A stretch of 64,000 bases of DNA from Megascapheus bottae. Taxonomy: Eukaryota; Chordata; Mammalia; Rodentia; Geomyidae. The first letter of the stretch is position 1; each line of letters begins with the position of its first letter. The translations under genes were made by a program, and so were the position numbers. Below the pieces are notes generated by a model. It worked only from the letters and a program-made list of their open reading frames with translations. It made no database searches and was not told the DNA's origin. Shown in pieces: positions 1-12,776 of this stretch. Where the stretch lies: assembly GCA_024803745.1 (NCBI GenBank), contig JANJXV010000024.1, positions 18,609,927 to 18,673,926 of the forward strand. The letters are read 5' to 3'.

Positions 1-3000
1 GATAGTTTGGGATGTGTGATTCATTTTTTCCCCATCACATGCCGAATTTCAATATATTTAAAAATTTCACTGTTTCCTTCCAATTTAGCACTTTAACTTT
101 TATCTTTTAGGGGGAGCATCATTTACGTTGAAGAAGACATCTTTACACATGTAAGGACAGTCAAATGGTCAGCAGATCACACAATGGTTTAAACACAATT
201 GATGATAACAAGGATCCAACTGAGAGCTTCTCTGAACCAAATGAACTGCACATGTGCTCAGAAATGTACAGCTTTAATTTTTAACATATTTTTATTTATT
301 TTGACCACATTTGGCTGAAAACATATGTAATGTGTCCACGTAATATATATATATATATATAGAAATTACTATATGTTCAATGACCACTGATAATGCAAAC
401 CTCAAAGAGCTGTTCATATGCTTGATTACCTATAGGGCTGGCATACAAACACCGCATCCCTTTTTCCCCTCTAGGAAATAATATGAACACATTCTCCCAG
501 AGCCCATTAGAGTGATATACTCATGCCACACTTTTCAGCTCAACTTCCAGTTCCTCAAGAGCCCAAATAACACAAGTTCATGAAAGGGTGCTCATGGATG
601 CACTGTTTACATATTCACATATTTAGTATTTTGTTAAGTGATACACCATCAGGATCATTGCAAAGCCTATTTGCCCAACTTCATAGGGAACTAACAGCCT
701 ATATTAAATAACATGTATAATAAATGGGATCATAAGCCACATTTATGTGGAATCATGTCAAAGTTCTATTCTTCATCACTCCATATGGAAATTCAGTATG
801 ATATGTATTTTTATGACTTGGTAAGTAGATGGGATACAAGATAAATAAACTACCATTCTTCACTGTCACATTCAAAAATTCAAATTACACCAAAATGTGG
901 ATTACATAGTTGCAGAATCAGTATGTCTGGTTACTTGCATTTCTGAAAATATACAGTATAAAATTAATAGCGGCATGAAGAAACTCATAATCTCAAGTTT
1001 TAGAAAACAAATACAAGATTACTGAGGCTTCTGTCCTTTACTCATTTCACTGTTTTAAGTATGCCTCCAAACTGGCTAAAATGTGTTGCACATTCACATT
1101 CTGCCTTACTTCAACTCACCTTAGCTGAAATTCCCATTGATGAGATACCAAAAGTGAAAAGAAGCTCACACTAACTTACCTTGAACTCTCACACACACTG
1201 ACCTAGAACCCAGTTGTACATGCCAAGTGGCAAAATGCATTTCCAAATTTCCAAAACTGGATTCTTTATTATGGGATATATGGACATTTTTTAACCAGTT
1301 CTCTAGATTGACAAGCAAAGCTCTAACTCAAAATTCAGACTGGAGTCATTTTAGTAGCAGCTATTAAAAATATGTAATCATGCACACATAAATTCAGTGT
1401 AAATTTTGTTTTTACCACTCTCCTCTTTGACTCTCATTTAAGCTTCTTACCTGAAATCCAAGTCATATCCAGTTTGCCTGAGGCACTGACCAGGACATTT
1501 ATAAATAGAAAGTGTGACACCATGCTAATCAAAAATCAGTATGCAACTTGAACTCTCCACAATTCACACATCTCCCATATATTCTCTACTGGATACTTGT
1601 TCTATTTTAAATCTGTGTCTCCAGTAGCAGAGTCGTCTTCAATTTACTCAGTAAATGTTTACAACATCATTCCCTTCAAGATCATCTCTCATTAATGACA
1701 AATATTTTTCCAACATCATCATTTTTTCCTAAAACTATACCAAATTCAGTGTATATTAACTGCTCATCCTGAGGACGAACTCCCTTGTTCCTCTGTACTT
1801 TTCCTTCCACTCTGAAATACTTTCAACAACTTCTTATATACTCTGCACTAAACTTTTATCTCCCCATCACATTACCCCTTGCACTTTCTGGAACTTTCCA
1901 CTGTATTCTCTCTCTACCACCAGTTCTTCAAAATGCTTATATAAACTACTGCCTAAACTACTAAACTTGTTCTCATATATTATGTTCTACTGTCATTTTC
2001 CTTTGATCAATGGGGCTATTTCTACAACTAAACATTCTGTTATTATAACAGGAACTGAGCCAGTCACTGGGCTATGAACAGGTAATATAGACATAAATAA
2101 GTTGTGGTCTTTTCCTTTCATGGAGAACTTGTGGAGAAGGCACTCAAATTCTGATCATGAGAAGCAAAGCATCCTTTTACATAGGCTGAAAGATATATAA
2201 GATGCATGGAGGAACAATCACATAAGTAGCGTGGAAAGTAGTACATGGACGGAAGAAATGGAAATCTAGATAAAGAAACAGCTTCAGACAGAACCACAGC
2301 TGGTGTATCTTTCAAGGTGGACAGTGCTCATGGAGTCAGTGCCTAGACAAGAATCATGCAGTGACAGCAAAGAGCAAACCTTTGTGAGTAACACAAAACC
2401 CACAAAATTTGTGGGTTTCTTATGGTGTGAATCATGAAACATCCACAATGCTTGGAGATGTGCTGATCTGCCTGTCTCTGTACATTCAATGGAAATGGCA
2501 AATCCTAAGTCATAATTGCATTTTGTAGCACAAGGTTCAACTCTCCTGGATAATAAATTCAATGAGGCAGTAAAATGTAAGCATCCCATCTCAGACTGAA
2601 AGCATTTAATATCCATGTCCAAAAAGTGATAATCTCATTCAGAGAGAACCCTAACTTTGTCACTGAAAGCCATAATCATTGTTAACATGGTTAAGTATTA
2701 GTTTTTGGAATACTCTCAATGTGATCCCTCGAGCAGTGTGATAATTCCATAATGATGAAAATACTGGGCAGTATTCCAAAGTGACAATTAAATGACCAAG
2801 CTCATTAAATCTCCAGATTTGGCCCCAAGTCACTATAGTTTCTGATACAAAAGTCACAAGAGTTCAACTGAGAATGGTTTGGCCATTTTGTGCAAAATGA
2901 GATATACGTTTCCATGTCCCAGTAAAGGATGTTTTCTTTCTAATCAAATATAGAAATCCAAATTGTCAAATTTTCCTTCTTTCTATACAAATTCAAACAA

Positions 3001-5528
3001 AATGTTAAGGTATTTCCTTAGTTTCTGGGAAGGAAAAAGTCTAATGCTCAAAGAATCTGCATGGTAATGAAACTAATGAAAATCCTTCAAAATAAATGTC
3101 ATCTTTAATTATCTCTTCTAAAAGAAATGCAATATAATATTCTACCAAGAATTAGCTTTTCCGTGGGCTATTTTCACATCTGTATCAAAAAGAAATTTTT
3201 GTGGTTAGATTTTTTTTAATTCCAATTTCATAAGATTTATATTTCTTATCCATACACATACATGAGCTGGCATAATTCCAAACTTAATCCCTACTAGGCT
3301 ATGCTAGCCAAACCATTATTTCACAATGGCCCTCATGAGACTTTGAGTTACCCTCCAGGTATTTTATAGCAAATTCTACAACGCTTTATCAGGAAACCTC
3401 AAATTATAAATGACTGTGTCTGATAAGTCTCCTCTACTACAAGTGGACTTGGTTGGAAAATAGCCAATGATTGCCAAAAATGACTTAAACTTACTGCAAA
3501 TTTAGCCTTATATGTCTTCTTTTCTCATCCTTTTACAGATTAGTTCCAGGTTTTCTGACCAGTAAGATAAAATTTATAGGTAAAAGTGAAAAGAACAGAA
3601 ATCAGGAAAAAAAATGAAAAGTACCTTGAATAACTATATGCCCTTAACTAAATAATTATTGTACTTAAGTTGTTGTAACCTAGGATCATAAACACAATTC
3701 AGTTGTAAGGGTATTTTTGCTCTGTATCTCACCCTCATATATACTGGGTCTAGAAGTGCCATCAACCAAATTCTCCCTGATCAGTTCACTGTGGCTAATT
3801 TTCCTCCAAGGCTCTTTCTGACGTGCAGGGGAAATGTTTGCAATTTCATTTCAGACTGTATTGTCATATTAGGCCTCATCAAAAAACCATTCAAAGAATG
3901 CTGGCATCCATTAATAGGTTGTTTTACAATCATATACATATAACACCATGTACATGACCATACACCTATGACATTTACTTATTCCAGTCAAATTTAAATA
4001 ATGCATGCCTTAAGATAACAGCAAAGAATAATATTATCCTTAAAACAATTATTTTCCAAAAATAGTCTTTCTTCCTCAGTGTCTTACCTATTTTCCTCAT
4101 GATGACATGTAGAAATTTAATCATAGTACAGGGAAGTGAACCATTAGGATCACTTTCCAAATAATTAAGCTAAATATCAAAATCACTTGAACAAACTCAC
4201 TGTGTGCTACTTACTCATTTAGGTCTCTTCTCATGCCAGAATCCTATTTTGGAAAATTCATGTACTAGTATCACTTTGCAAGTATTGTTAAGACACATAT
4301 GGATCTTACTACCTAAGAAGTCTAAATTCAGAGTGTCTTAAAAATATGAGGAATGGATGAAAACTGAATTCATATCTATTTCCAAAATGAACTCTCCTTA
4401 ATTTAGGAAGAACAACAGACTAAAACTGTTGGATCCAACAGGAGTCCATCTAATCATCTAAACTCTAAGCGTGTGGGAGAGTGGTTTTCTATATTGGGAT
4501 CCAGGCAGTCCTTTCATTATCTTTTCTCTCTGTGATTTCCCAACTAATCAGGCTTCTACCCTCAGTGCTTGCTTTGTTTGGTATAGAAAATGGTCCCTAT
4601 AGAGATTTACCCCGTGACCCTGTCCAAAAACAGGATGAGTGCCTATGTGTACTTAACCTTTATGCCTTCCTGACTTGCTGTTATCTGTCCTTTAAAATGT
4701 GCCCTTTGGTCTGTAACTGAAACACAGGTAACATGTACTCTCTGATCCATCTCAAGCAGACCATGGGAGAGATTCTGCCACTTAATTGAGACTATTCTTA
4801 AGTTCTTCCTTACTTTTCAAAGCAGCATAAATATGCCTTGGCAGTATGGATATTGTTCATGAGAAATCCTCTTTCTGTCATGTTGGTGTCCACTGGACAG
4901 AACAGGCACTTAATGGCATAGGAAAATTTGGATGAAAAGAAATTTGCATGCCATCACCTTAGTTCTTTTTCAAACCTTGTTCTCTTTTCAAAACTCATTT
5001 GATTCTAGCTCTTTTAGTTCTAGAAATAAACAATCTCATTCATATCTCTCTCTCACCCAGTGAATCCAATCACTACTATTACCACACTCTGCTCTTTCTA
5101 CCTAAACTACCTATTATCACTCCATTGTTACTTTTGTTCCTTGTGTGTAGGCTTGCTTATGCTGTTATATTTCAATGACTCCATTCATGAAGCATTGAAA
5201 TTTAAGCACCGATGGCATGTGACCTTAGGCATATCCTAATTAGTAAAAGTCTCCTTATCTTAGCAATTTACTCACTAAAATTTCCTGACAAACTGAATAA
5301 ATTAACGATCCTGATACTTGAAAAGTACTGTAGACTTATCCTTTGTTTTTCAAAAAAAAATCCATACACACTAAGGAAGCAAGATCCCATTGATTGCAAG
5401 TTGCAGTGAACACCTGTCTAGTCCAGCTCTCCAGGTGAGCACATTGCAAACAGCTGATTGTAGACAAGCAGAAGGGAATTTGCTGTCCACCTGCTCCCTA
5501 CAGGCTGGAAAGGCAAGGCAGTCCTCAC
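1..5528 (-). other. DGKI intron, partial, downstream of the 5529-5607 exon
   Basis: AT-rich intron sequence. I see an (AT)n run at 341-361 but no exon, no intact reading frame of known type and no young SINE. The short open frames here have no recognisable motifs. Old, unrecognised repeats cannot be excluded. Confidence 0.7.
341..361 (+). repeat. (AT)n microsatellite
   Basis: Uninterrupted ta repeats. Confidence 0.95.
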
Positions 5529-5607
5529 CTCTGGACTCATGGAACTCCAGTGTGACATGAGCATCAAACCCAAGGCTGAAGTAATTATTGAAAACGTTCA
5601 GAGGAAG
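5529..5607 (-). CDS. DGKI: DGKI exon: accessory domain
   Basis: 79-bp exon, 26 codons plus one base: [18 protein letters not shown], then TLEFHESR and the G of the next codon. [12 protein letters not shown] is the strongly conserved start of the DGK accessory domain. Acceptor GTTTATCGTTGCAG/CTT, donor AGAG/GTGAGG. The following exon, expected to begin ANPEKFNSRF after the split Glu codon, was looked for between 1 and 5528 and not seen, so it lies beyond the window. Confidence 0.97.
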
Positions 5608-5815
5608 CTGCAACGATAAACAAAGACAGAGATGAAGTTGAACACAGCCAGTCAGGATATATGAAACCCAATGCCCGACACCTATCTCTGGGGCAGCCTG
5701 GAGGAGAAGCAATCATAAAGAAGGTATTTATATGAAAAACGCAAGGTCTCTCAAATTAATTCATTAGTGAATGCGTGTATCAAGTAACTATCTGAAGAAT
5801 TGCAAGGCAATTGAG

Positions 5816-6017
5816 ATACTGGTGGTTCATGTCTGTACTAGGGCACTGAGACCTGAGGATGAAAGTTCAAAGCCAGACAGAACAGAAAAGTCTGTGAGAC
5901 TCTCATTTCCACTTAACCAGTACAAAGCTACAAGTGGCAGCATGGCTCAAGCAGTAGAGGACCGACTTTGAGCAAAAAAGTCAAACGAGCAGAGCATAAG
6001 GCCCTGGTACTAGTGCG
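5816..6017 (+). mobile_element. Composite SINE: 7SL/B1-like left half plus Geo-type right half
   Basis: Left half ctggtggttcatgtctgtac ... agttcaaagccaga, then a right half aagtggcagcatggctcaag and relatives. It runs straight into the (CT)n(CA)n array at 6018. Confidence 0.8.

Positions 6018-6105
<88 letters not shown>
6018..6105 (+). repeat. Compound (CT)n(CA)n microsatellite
   Basis: About 28 CT units then about 13 CA units, at the 3' end of the SINE at 5816. Confidence 0.97.
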
Positions 6106-6356
6106 AATTACAAATAGTATAAGAGCTGCAAATACAAAAATCGATGTGCATGTTGTTGTTGTAATGACAAACTTCTAGCTGAAGGATGCACATATATAAT
6201 AATTACAAAGAATGACTTATTAAGTAATGTAAAACATAATTCTAATTGCAAGGATCTTGTCTAATTCCCCTCATCAGCTGTTACATACCTTTTAATAATT
6301 TATATTCAGGATAGGAAATTTATAACTTAAAGTATCAATTTACTCTAATTCTATAT

Positions 6357-6597
6357 AAAGTTTTCTTTGACCAGGGGCCGGGAGTTTGGCCTAGTGGTTG
6401 AGTGCTTGCCTAGCATGCAGGAAGACGCGAGTTCGATTCCTCGGTACCACATACACAGAAAAAAAGCCAGAAGTGGTGCTGAGGCACAAGTGGTAGAACT
6501 CTAGCCTTGAGAAAGTCCAAGGACAGTGCTCAGGCCCTGAGCTCAAGCCCAGGACTGGCAAAAAACAAACAAACAAAAAAAAAGTTTTCTTTGACCA
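6357..6597 (+). mobile_element. IDL-Geo-like SINE, full length, with exact 17-bp TSD
   Basis: Body 6374-6580. The tRNA-Ala-like head has A-box-like tggcctagtggttgagtgc and B-box-like gagttcgattcc, then the right half (ccagaagtggtgctgaggca ... gctcaagcccaggactgg) and an A-rich tail. aaagttttctttgacca flanks it on both sides. Confidence 0.95.
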
Positions 6598-6620
6598 AAA
6601 CTCATGTAAAAAATAATGCA

Positions 6621-6850
6621 AGCTTGACACTGGTAGCTCAAGCCCATAATCCTTGTTACTCAGAAGGCTGAAGTTTGAGGATTATAGCTACAAGCCAGCC
6701 CAGGTAGAAAAGACCACAAAACTCTGTCAATAATTCATCAAAAAGCTGGAAGTGGAGCTGAGGTTTAAGTGATAGAGTGCCAGCCTTGAGCACAAAACCT
6801 AAAGGACAGTGTCCAGGTCCTAAATTCAAGCCCAGTATTGGTACAAATAG
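6621..6850 (+). mobile_element. Composite SINE: B1-like left half plus Geo-type right half
   Basis: actggtagctcaagcccata with ccttgttactcagaaggctg, then ctggaagtggagctgaggtt and a tail of the same family. Confidence 0.85.
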
Positions 6851-8795
6851 AAAATGAGAAAGAAATACAGAGTAAGAGAGAAAAATAAGGGAGTGAACCA
6901 TTTGATTCAGTTACGCATTATATGGAGAGAATGAACAACAGCACGTATATAAATATAGATATGGATGCATGTCTATATACAGATATAGACATAATCTGGA
7001 GATTCCATTTGATTGGTCAAAGTGATATCTTTACCATCCATGAAATATCCAGACAACCACACAGATTCACAAGCAAGCTTCCATTTCCCTTTCCCCAGTC
7101 CACCGTGTCTCTGGCTGCTCCTGTCAGAAGCTGGTGATGGTGGCAACTGTGCAACTGAGAATCCCACATGAAAACTGCAAAGCTAATGTGATCATAAAGG
7201 CTGTGTTTAATGTTCCAGCCATGAGAGAAGAATGCGGAAAATGCACTTGTCCTTCTGCAACCCTGAGTGGAAGACAAAATTAAGCAGAGGTAATAATGAT
7301 TCCTAATAATATTCAGGTTTATATCCCACACTGCTCTGTACATTTCTGCTATCAGAAATAAGTGTGTGAGCACTCAGGGTTTCCAAAGTTAAGCTCATTA
7401 CAGTGCTCTGTGATATGGAAGATGCTCAGTTTGATTGGAGGGAGACTACTCTTTCATTATGAGAACAATGAACTGAGAAAAGAGAGCAAGGAAGGTATCA
7501 ACACAGAAGGAAGGGAATGAGAGTGCCTTGTTCTCTAATGGAAGAAAGAAATGAGCTGATATGGAAGCCTCCTGAGACTGAGCTTATTATGATTTCAGAG
7601 GCCAAATCAGCCCTTCAAAATGGTTTCAACACACTAGAGCGCACAGCCAGAAATTAAACACATTGAACAATGCCAAAGTCATGTCCAACTCTCTTGGCTT
7701 CATATTTGAAAATGTCCAGTTCCCGCACTTAAACAAAATACCAGGCCTTAGTAAAGACAGCTGCACTCATCTTGCCAAAAGCCAGAGCTGCACTCCTGCT
7801 CTCCCATCTACATTCTTTTGGCTAAGATTCCAATATCCTCACATCCACTGATAGCTAAGGAAAACATCTGGTCACCATCCCCTAAATAATATCCCAATTT
7901 ATACTGATTTAAGTCATTCACATTTTCCAGGAAAATGCACCTCAATTTCCTATTCATCTCCTCCCCAATCCATCTCCCTAGTCTTCTCATAATCTGCATG
8001 TGGTTCCTTGGATGCATCAGGTTTTTCTTTTCCTTTTTCCCCTATTTCCTAAACAGTTGAGATGAAAATTAGTATGAATTTGTATTCTAGGTTTAATCAT
8101 TCCAAGTTTAGTAGGAGAAAGACCTTGAAATTTCCATACAGTGTTCCTCTTTCTACTTCGGTTGTTCTCTACTGAATGTCTATAAATGAAAGTAAAACAC
8201 AAATTCAAAATATCATCATATGCCTTGTTGTTCAAACACCATTACTCTATTAGGAACTCAACTTCAACTGAGCCTCTGAGATATTTACTAGAAACTTTAA
8301 TTTCAGAATCATAGTACAGACAAAAGACAATGGAGACAAGCCAAACTATGTTGGATTCAAGCACCTGAGCCAGATAAGAAACTTGAGCATCTACCATAAT
8401 TGTTCAGGCTCAAGATGAATGGTGAATAAATGCCCCAGGGTCTCACATGATTCAGGAAACAATCTATTTGAAGGCTGAAACACTGTGAAATCTTGGCCTC
8501 CATAAATGGCGTGGTCCAACATAGAGATACTATCTAACACACAGCCACCTAGACTTGATCCCTGCTTGCCCTTATTCAGAATCTCTGGAGAATAGATTTG
8601 GTAATGTGCATCCTCAAAAAGCAAACTGAGGAATTCTAATGCACACAAAGGTTTGGGAAGATTATCACAGAATAGAAGTAGAAAATAATAGAGGGAATAT
8701 CTATTCAGCCACCTACAAAAAGATATCAGAAAGTAAGCCGGCACTAAGAACCAAGAATTTCGGTGAAGTGTTGTATTTGCAGTCAAGGAAAGCCT

Positions 8796-8825
8796 TTCTA
8801 ACCTTACACATTCTAACCTTACACA
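8796..8825 (-). repeat. Perfect 15-bp tandem duplication spanning a 5' splice site
   Basis: The plus strand reads ttctaaccttacaca twice in a row (8796-8810, 8811-8825). On the sense strand each copy holds AAG/GTTAGAA, so the DGKI exon has two identical donor sites 15 nt apart, in the same frame. Confidence 0.97.
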
Positions 8826-8955
8826 CGCCGTCTTCAAGTTCTTCAGGAGGCAGGTCTGGGTTTCTTTCCACATGGAGATTCCAGCGGTCCAGCTGCACAA
8901 TGGTCCCATCTTCGACTTGACAAAGGATCTTAGAAACAGGTTCGTCAGTGTAGCC
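8818..8955 (-). CDS. DGKI: DGKI exon: end of catalytic, start of accessory domain; duplicated donor
   Basis: 138-bp exon, 46 codons, phase 0 at both ends: [52 protein letters not shown] opens the accessory domain; the acidic [11 protein letters not shown] linker is iota-specific as I recall. Acceptor TTGTTTGCAG/GGC. The donor is odd: a 15-bp unit carrying TGTAAG/GTTAG is perfectly duplicated in tandem (8796-8810 and 8811-8825). The proximal site (exon end 8818) joins directly to LPLNVF and gives the ancestral protein; the distal copy (exon end 8803) would add five codons, VRMCK, in frame. Both have the same weak +3 T. Confidence 0.96.
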
Positions 8956-9439
8956 CTGCAAACAAAATCAGAAAACACACACACTGTGGTCTGAATTAGA
9001 CAGCAGTATAGCCAATATGCTTATGCAACTGCCTCCTAAGAATATCCTCTTGGTCTTACTCTGTGTGAATGCCTAGAGACCTGTATCATTTATCATGTCC
9101 CAGCATATTTTTTTTTCTTTTTACCATCCAGTGTATTCACTTGTAGATTTATAGACACATTGTAGTTACTACAAATGAGGAAAACAATGCAACCTATGTT
9201 TCTTTAGGTCTGGATCACTTTGCTATGTGCATCTGATCATATATAATATTTAATATTTATGAGCTCCAAGATGTGGAAATAAGAGGTTATTATTATTATT
9301 ATTAGTTAATGCTGGTTTTATTGTCAGTTACTTTTGTCTTGTTTGTTCATTTATTCATCTTTGGCAAGATAAAGGAGAGCACAGAAATACCCTTCAGACC
9401 CCTTGTTGAAAATAAGCTATACATTTTGTGCATGGAGAT

Positions 9440-9562
9440 GGGAGAGGAAAACTGGGAGAGAAAAAGAGAAGGGGTGCCATTGTTTAAAAAGAAATGTAGA
9501 GTTTATCTGACTTACGTAACCCCTCTGTATATCACCTTTACAATATCAATAAATAACTAGCA
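9440..9562 (+). mobile_element. L1-3'-end-like repeat fragment
   Basis: Purine-rich stretch followed by aaaaagaaatgtagagttta, cttacgtaacccctctgtat and an aataaataa end. Related copies occur near 13640-13800 and 35310-35400 and in reverse near 52030-52110, so this is a dispersed repeat; assignment to L1 3' UTR is an inference. Confidence 0.6.
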
Positions 9563-10485
9563 GTATAGCTAGTTTTATTGAATATAAAGAAGAATCTTCC
9601 TCCTATGTGGCAGAGAGAAGAAGAATCAGACCAGGATTCCAGTCCAGAACATTCTTCTGTTATGAAAGGGACAGCTCTGATCAAGATGCATTATACCCAT
9701 GAACTGACGTATTGACCTGAATTCATTCTGTATAAGTACCTGAAAATTAATTAACTAAATGAAGCTTCTCCTATTGTTATTCCATTTCTTGTGCTTGCTG
9801 CAGTTTGTGCTTGAGGACATCATGCTTCCATGACCCAGAGAATAGAGGACCAACCTTGTTCGGGAGACATTTCCTCCTGAAGGCTCCATGATTGACATCG
9901 TGATGATTACAGCAAGTAGAAGGGTTGACTTAGATGTGAGGTATTAACACTGATAAGACTAAGTTGTTTCGTGTAAATACATGTCTATGTATTGCTTGCT
10001 AAACAAATCTAAAGTCTGTGGGAGAGTATCTCACCCAAAGACCAGTCTACTACCCGCTGAACATCTGAAGATCAGTTTTTATAGGACATAAACCCAGCCC
10101 CGGGTCTCATATGAACAGATTAAAAGGTTGATATCTCAGTGTCTTGTGCCTTCTTACTCTCTTAGTGCCATAAAATGGATAAATAAATAAGATCATGGCA
10201 GGAAAACAGCTTCCTCTATGCTGAACTAAAAGTGGCTTCTAGAAGGAAAGAGAGCCAAGGCCGTGATAACATACAAAGCTCAAATAAAGTCAAAGCTCTC
10301 TCAAATAGAGGCTTGTAAATCTAAGCCACAAATCAACAGTTCTAGCCAGGGCTGAAGGTTGAGACGAATTCAAGTATGCAAGGTTGTCTGCTATGCAGAT
10401 TTGAGGCTATTCACGCAGTGTGTTTCAGTGGCCATCTGACAAGTCCCAGCCTGCGCCCTTCACCTTCCCACCACGTTCTTTTCTT

Positions 10486-10714
10486 AGGGTTGCAGTTCTT
10501 GAACTTGGGGCATGGTTTCTGTCCCTGATCACCTTTGCTCTCAAGGCTAGCACTCTACCATTGAACCACAGCACCACTTCTGGCTTTTTCTGAGTAGTTT
10601 ATTGGACAAAAGAGTTGCATGGACTTTCCTGACTGGCTAGCCTTAAACTGTGATTCTCAGATCTCAGCTTCCTGAGTAGCTGGGATGACATGTGTGAGCC
10701 ACCAGTGTCTGGCT
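10486..10714 (-). mobile_element. Composite SINE close to a DGKI donor site
   Basis: On the minus strand: actggtggctcacacatgtc, cagctactcaggaagctgag, then ccagaagtggtgctgtggtt. Same strand as the gene, beginning about 90 bp past the donor of the 10802-10915 exon. Confidence 0.9.
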
Positions 10715-10801
10715 CCATGCCATGCCCTAAATGTTCCCATCTGTCTCAAACTGGAGATGTTACCAAAGAAAACTAGGGTTCATGGCCACCTTGGTTCTTA
10801 C

Positions 10802-10915
10802 CCCTCCCCAGTTGAGCGTCCGAGCCAAGTCATTCCCGGTCCCCAGAGGTAGGACGCCCACGGGAGGCTGCGGGCTCAGTTGCAGCTCATCCAGGATGGA
10901 GAGGATCCAGCCCAC
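10802..10915 (-). CDS. DGKI: DGKI exon: catalytic core with GTGND motif
   Basis: 114-bp exon, 38 codons, phase 0 at both ends: [31 protein letters not shown], then [17 protein letters not shown] is the second highly conserved catalytic motif of DGKs. GC-richer than the other exons. Acceptor TCTTTAG/GTG, donor GGG/GTAAGA. A B1-like/right-half SINE in sense orientation relative to DGKI lies only about 90 bp past the donor (10486-10714). Confidence 0.97.
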
Positions 10916-11214
10916 CTAAAGACACATTGGGGGCCAGAAGACAGAAGAGAAAGATAAATAAGTTACAAAGAAGACGACTTCTTAAAGGGAGATGGGGCAA
11001 ACCTCAACAGAATGGTTTGGTTTCCTTAAAAACATACACTTTAGCTCAGTGACTGGGGAACAGTGAAGCCATTGATCTCAGATGCCCCTAAATGGAAAAA
11101 GTACCATTCCATGTGAGCCTCATCATCTAAACAAAATGAGAACCAGGCATCTGTGTACTGAGCCAGAGATGCCATTTAACATTTAGGCGAACTGAAGATT
11201 AGAGAAGCCCTGTA

Positions 11215-11400
11215 ACAGGATGTGGTTGAGAATAGAAGAACCCAAATCTGACTATCATTCTACTTCATACTGGCTACGGATGTATGCTTGATTAAAATTT
11301 TCAACTTCACTTACAAAACAGGATAATAATACGTGAGAATACATAATCACAGGATTATGTGTTTGCTTACAGATTAAACTAAGATGTGTATGCAACCCTT
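11215..11400 (+). mobile_element. MIR-like ancient SINE fragment
   Basis: acttacaaaacaggataata with following tgagaatacataatcacagg matches the order of the MIR 3' half (cf. consensus aaatggggataataat). Confidence 0.5.
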
Positions 11401-12217
11401 CACATCATTCCTGGTGTCTAGGAAGCACAATCCTGGAAAGACCCCCTTACCCTCAACAATTCCATGTAGACTGGATTACGAGTGGATCCAGTATCAGTTA
11501 TAAGTCTGGTCTGAAAGTAGATACTTAGCTACAAGAAGCATAGACCCTGTTTAATCTTCTGCTAAGATAAATAGTACTTTGGGTAAAGTCTTATTATTAT
11601 AACTATTTAGAAAAAATACCCCAACCCTGAAAAATAGCAGAAAAATACATGCATGTTTTTATGATATCATACACAACTACCATTTCACAGACCCCTACTT
11701 AAGAACGTTATAATTGTAGTTTTACATAGTATAGCTGCAAATGTCTACAAGAGATGAAAGGTTGTAAGTCTAGTCCTATGGGGTATGAAACAAATTTCAT
11801 CTCATATTAGAAAAAAATTGGAATATAACTCTAAATTCTTTTCCTATACTTCTATGATAATCAGATTTGCCACTTTGCTGGTTCTCTCATTAAAGGTTAA
11901 GTAAAATAATGAGAGGTGCTCAGGCCAGCTTCATTTGGGTGAAAGTCATAAGTCTTAAAAAGGCTGCACTTGGACGCTACATTTGATGAACACTTCATGT
12001 AAACAACAGAACTCAGTGACTGAAAATACAGAGATACATGAGCTGGGCCAAGACAGATCAGGCAAAAGAGATACTCTGAGTTTACAATTGCACAGAGACA
12101 TACAGATGCCTGTCGACCCTGAGAAAAGCCCTCTAATGAATCAATGTATTTCCTAGCAATGTTGTGGTTTCATTTCAATTTTTATTTTATAAAGAAATGA
12201 ACACTTGAAGGATGAGG

Positions 12218-12586
12218 GGCCAGATGCAACAGCATACACCTGTAACCTGAGCTACTTAGAGGCTAAAGCAGGAGTGAGAGGAAGAGAGATGTCCTGGAAA
12301 GCTTAGTAAAACCATTTTAAACACTAAAAAGCAAAATGGGACCAGAGGGTAGGTCAGAGCTAAAATGCTTATCTGGCATGCATGATCTCCCAAGTTCAAC
12401 CCATAGCACCACCACAGCAAAGCAGACAAGCAAGCAACAACAAACACACTAAATCTGGTTCTGGAAAGAAACTGACTTTTCTGGAGGTAGTGGCATGTGA
12501 CTACCAACTTCAGGTTGGCATGGCAGCACATAGCTCCACACCACTGCAGAGTTTAAGACATGTCCTAGCAACATAGTGAGACCCAG
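12218..12586 (+). mobile_element. Degenerate B1/tRNA-type SINEs
   Basis: A B1-like stretch (cacctgtaacctgagctact), a tRNA-like stretch (caagttcaacccatagcacc) and a second 7SL-like stretch (gcaacatagtgagacccaga). Old and hard to delimit. Confidence 0.55.
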
Positions 12587-12776
12587 ACTCAGAGAAGAGA
12601 GCAAGGGGGAGAGGAGAGGAGAGGTGAGGGAAGGGGAGGAAAAGTAGAGGAGGGGAACAGAGGGTCTAGAAGAGGCCAAGAGAAGGTTGGAGCCAGAGGA
12701 AAGAAGAGGGGAAGAGAAAGAAGACAGAAGATGGAAGGGGGGAGAGGAGGAAGGAAAGGGAGAAAGAAGAAGAACT
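12587..12776 (+). repeat. Purine-rich GA tract
   Basis: About 190 bp almost without pyrimidines (gagaggagaggagaggtgag and similar). Confidence 0.9.

Larger units (their letters stand above)
5608..8817 (-). other. DGKI intron, 3.2 kb
   Basis: Holds three plus-strand SINEs in a cluster (about 5816-6017, 6374-6580, 6621-6850) and a compound (CT)n(CA)n microsatellite. The remainder, about 6850-8800, shows nothing I recognise. Confidence 0.8.
8956..10801 (-). other. DGKI intron, 1.8 kb
   Basis: Holds an L1-3'-end-like fragment (about 9440-9560), a possible second one near 9670-9770, a short (ATT)n run at about 9288-9303 and a minus-strand composite SINE at 10486-10714. Nothing recognised in 9780-10480. 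Confidence 0.75.

Noticed and set aside
1..5528. Search for the next DGKI exon (ANPEKFNSRF...)
   Set aside because: No matching reverse-complement sequence with splice sites was seen, so the exon is assumed to lie outside the window.
6375..6440. Possible tRNA-Ala gene
   Set aside because: A- and B-box-like motifs are present but belong to a SINE head; the cloverleaf is not intact, and the element has a right half, A tail and TSD.
8391..8984. 197-codon minus-strand open frame
   Set aside because: It is the wrong frame across the DGKI exon 8818-8955; the real frame is the one reading GYTDEPVSK.
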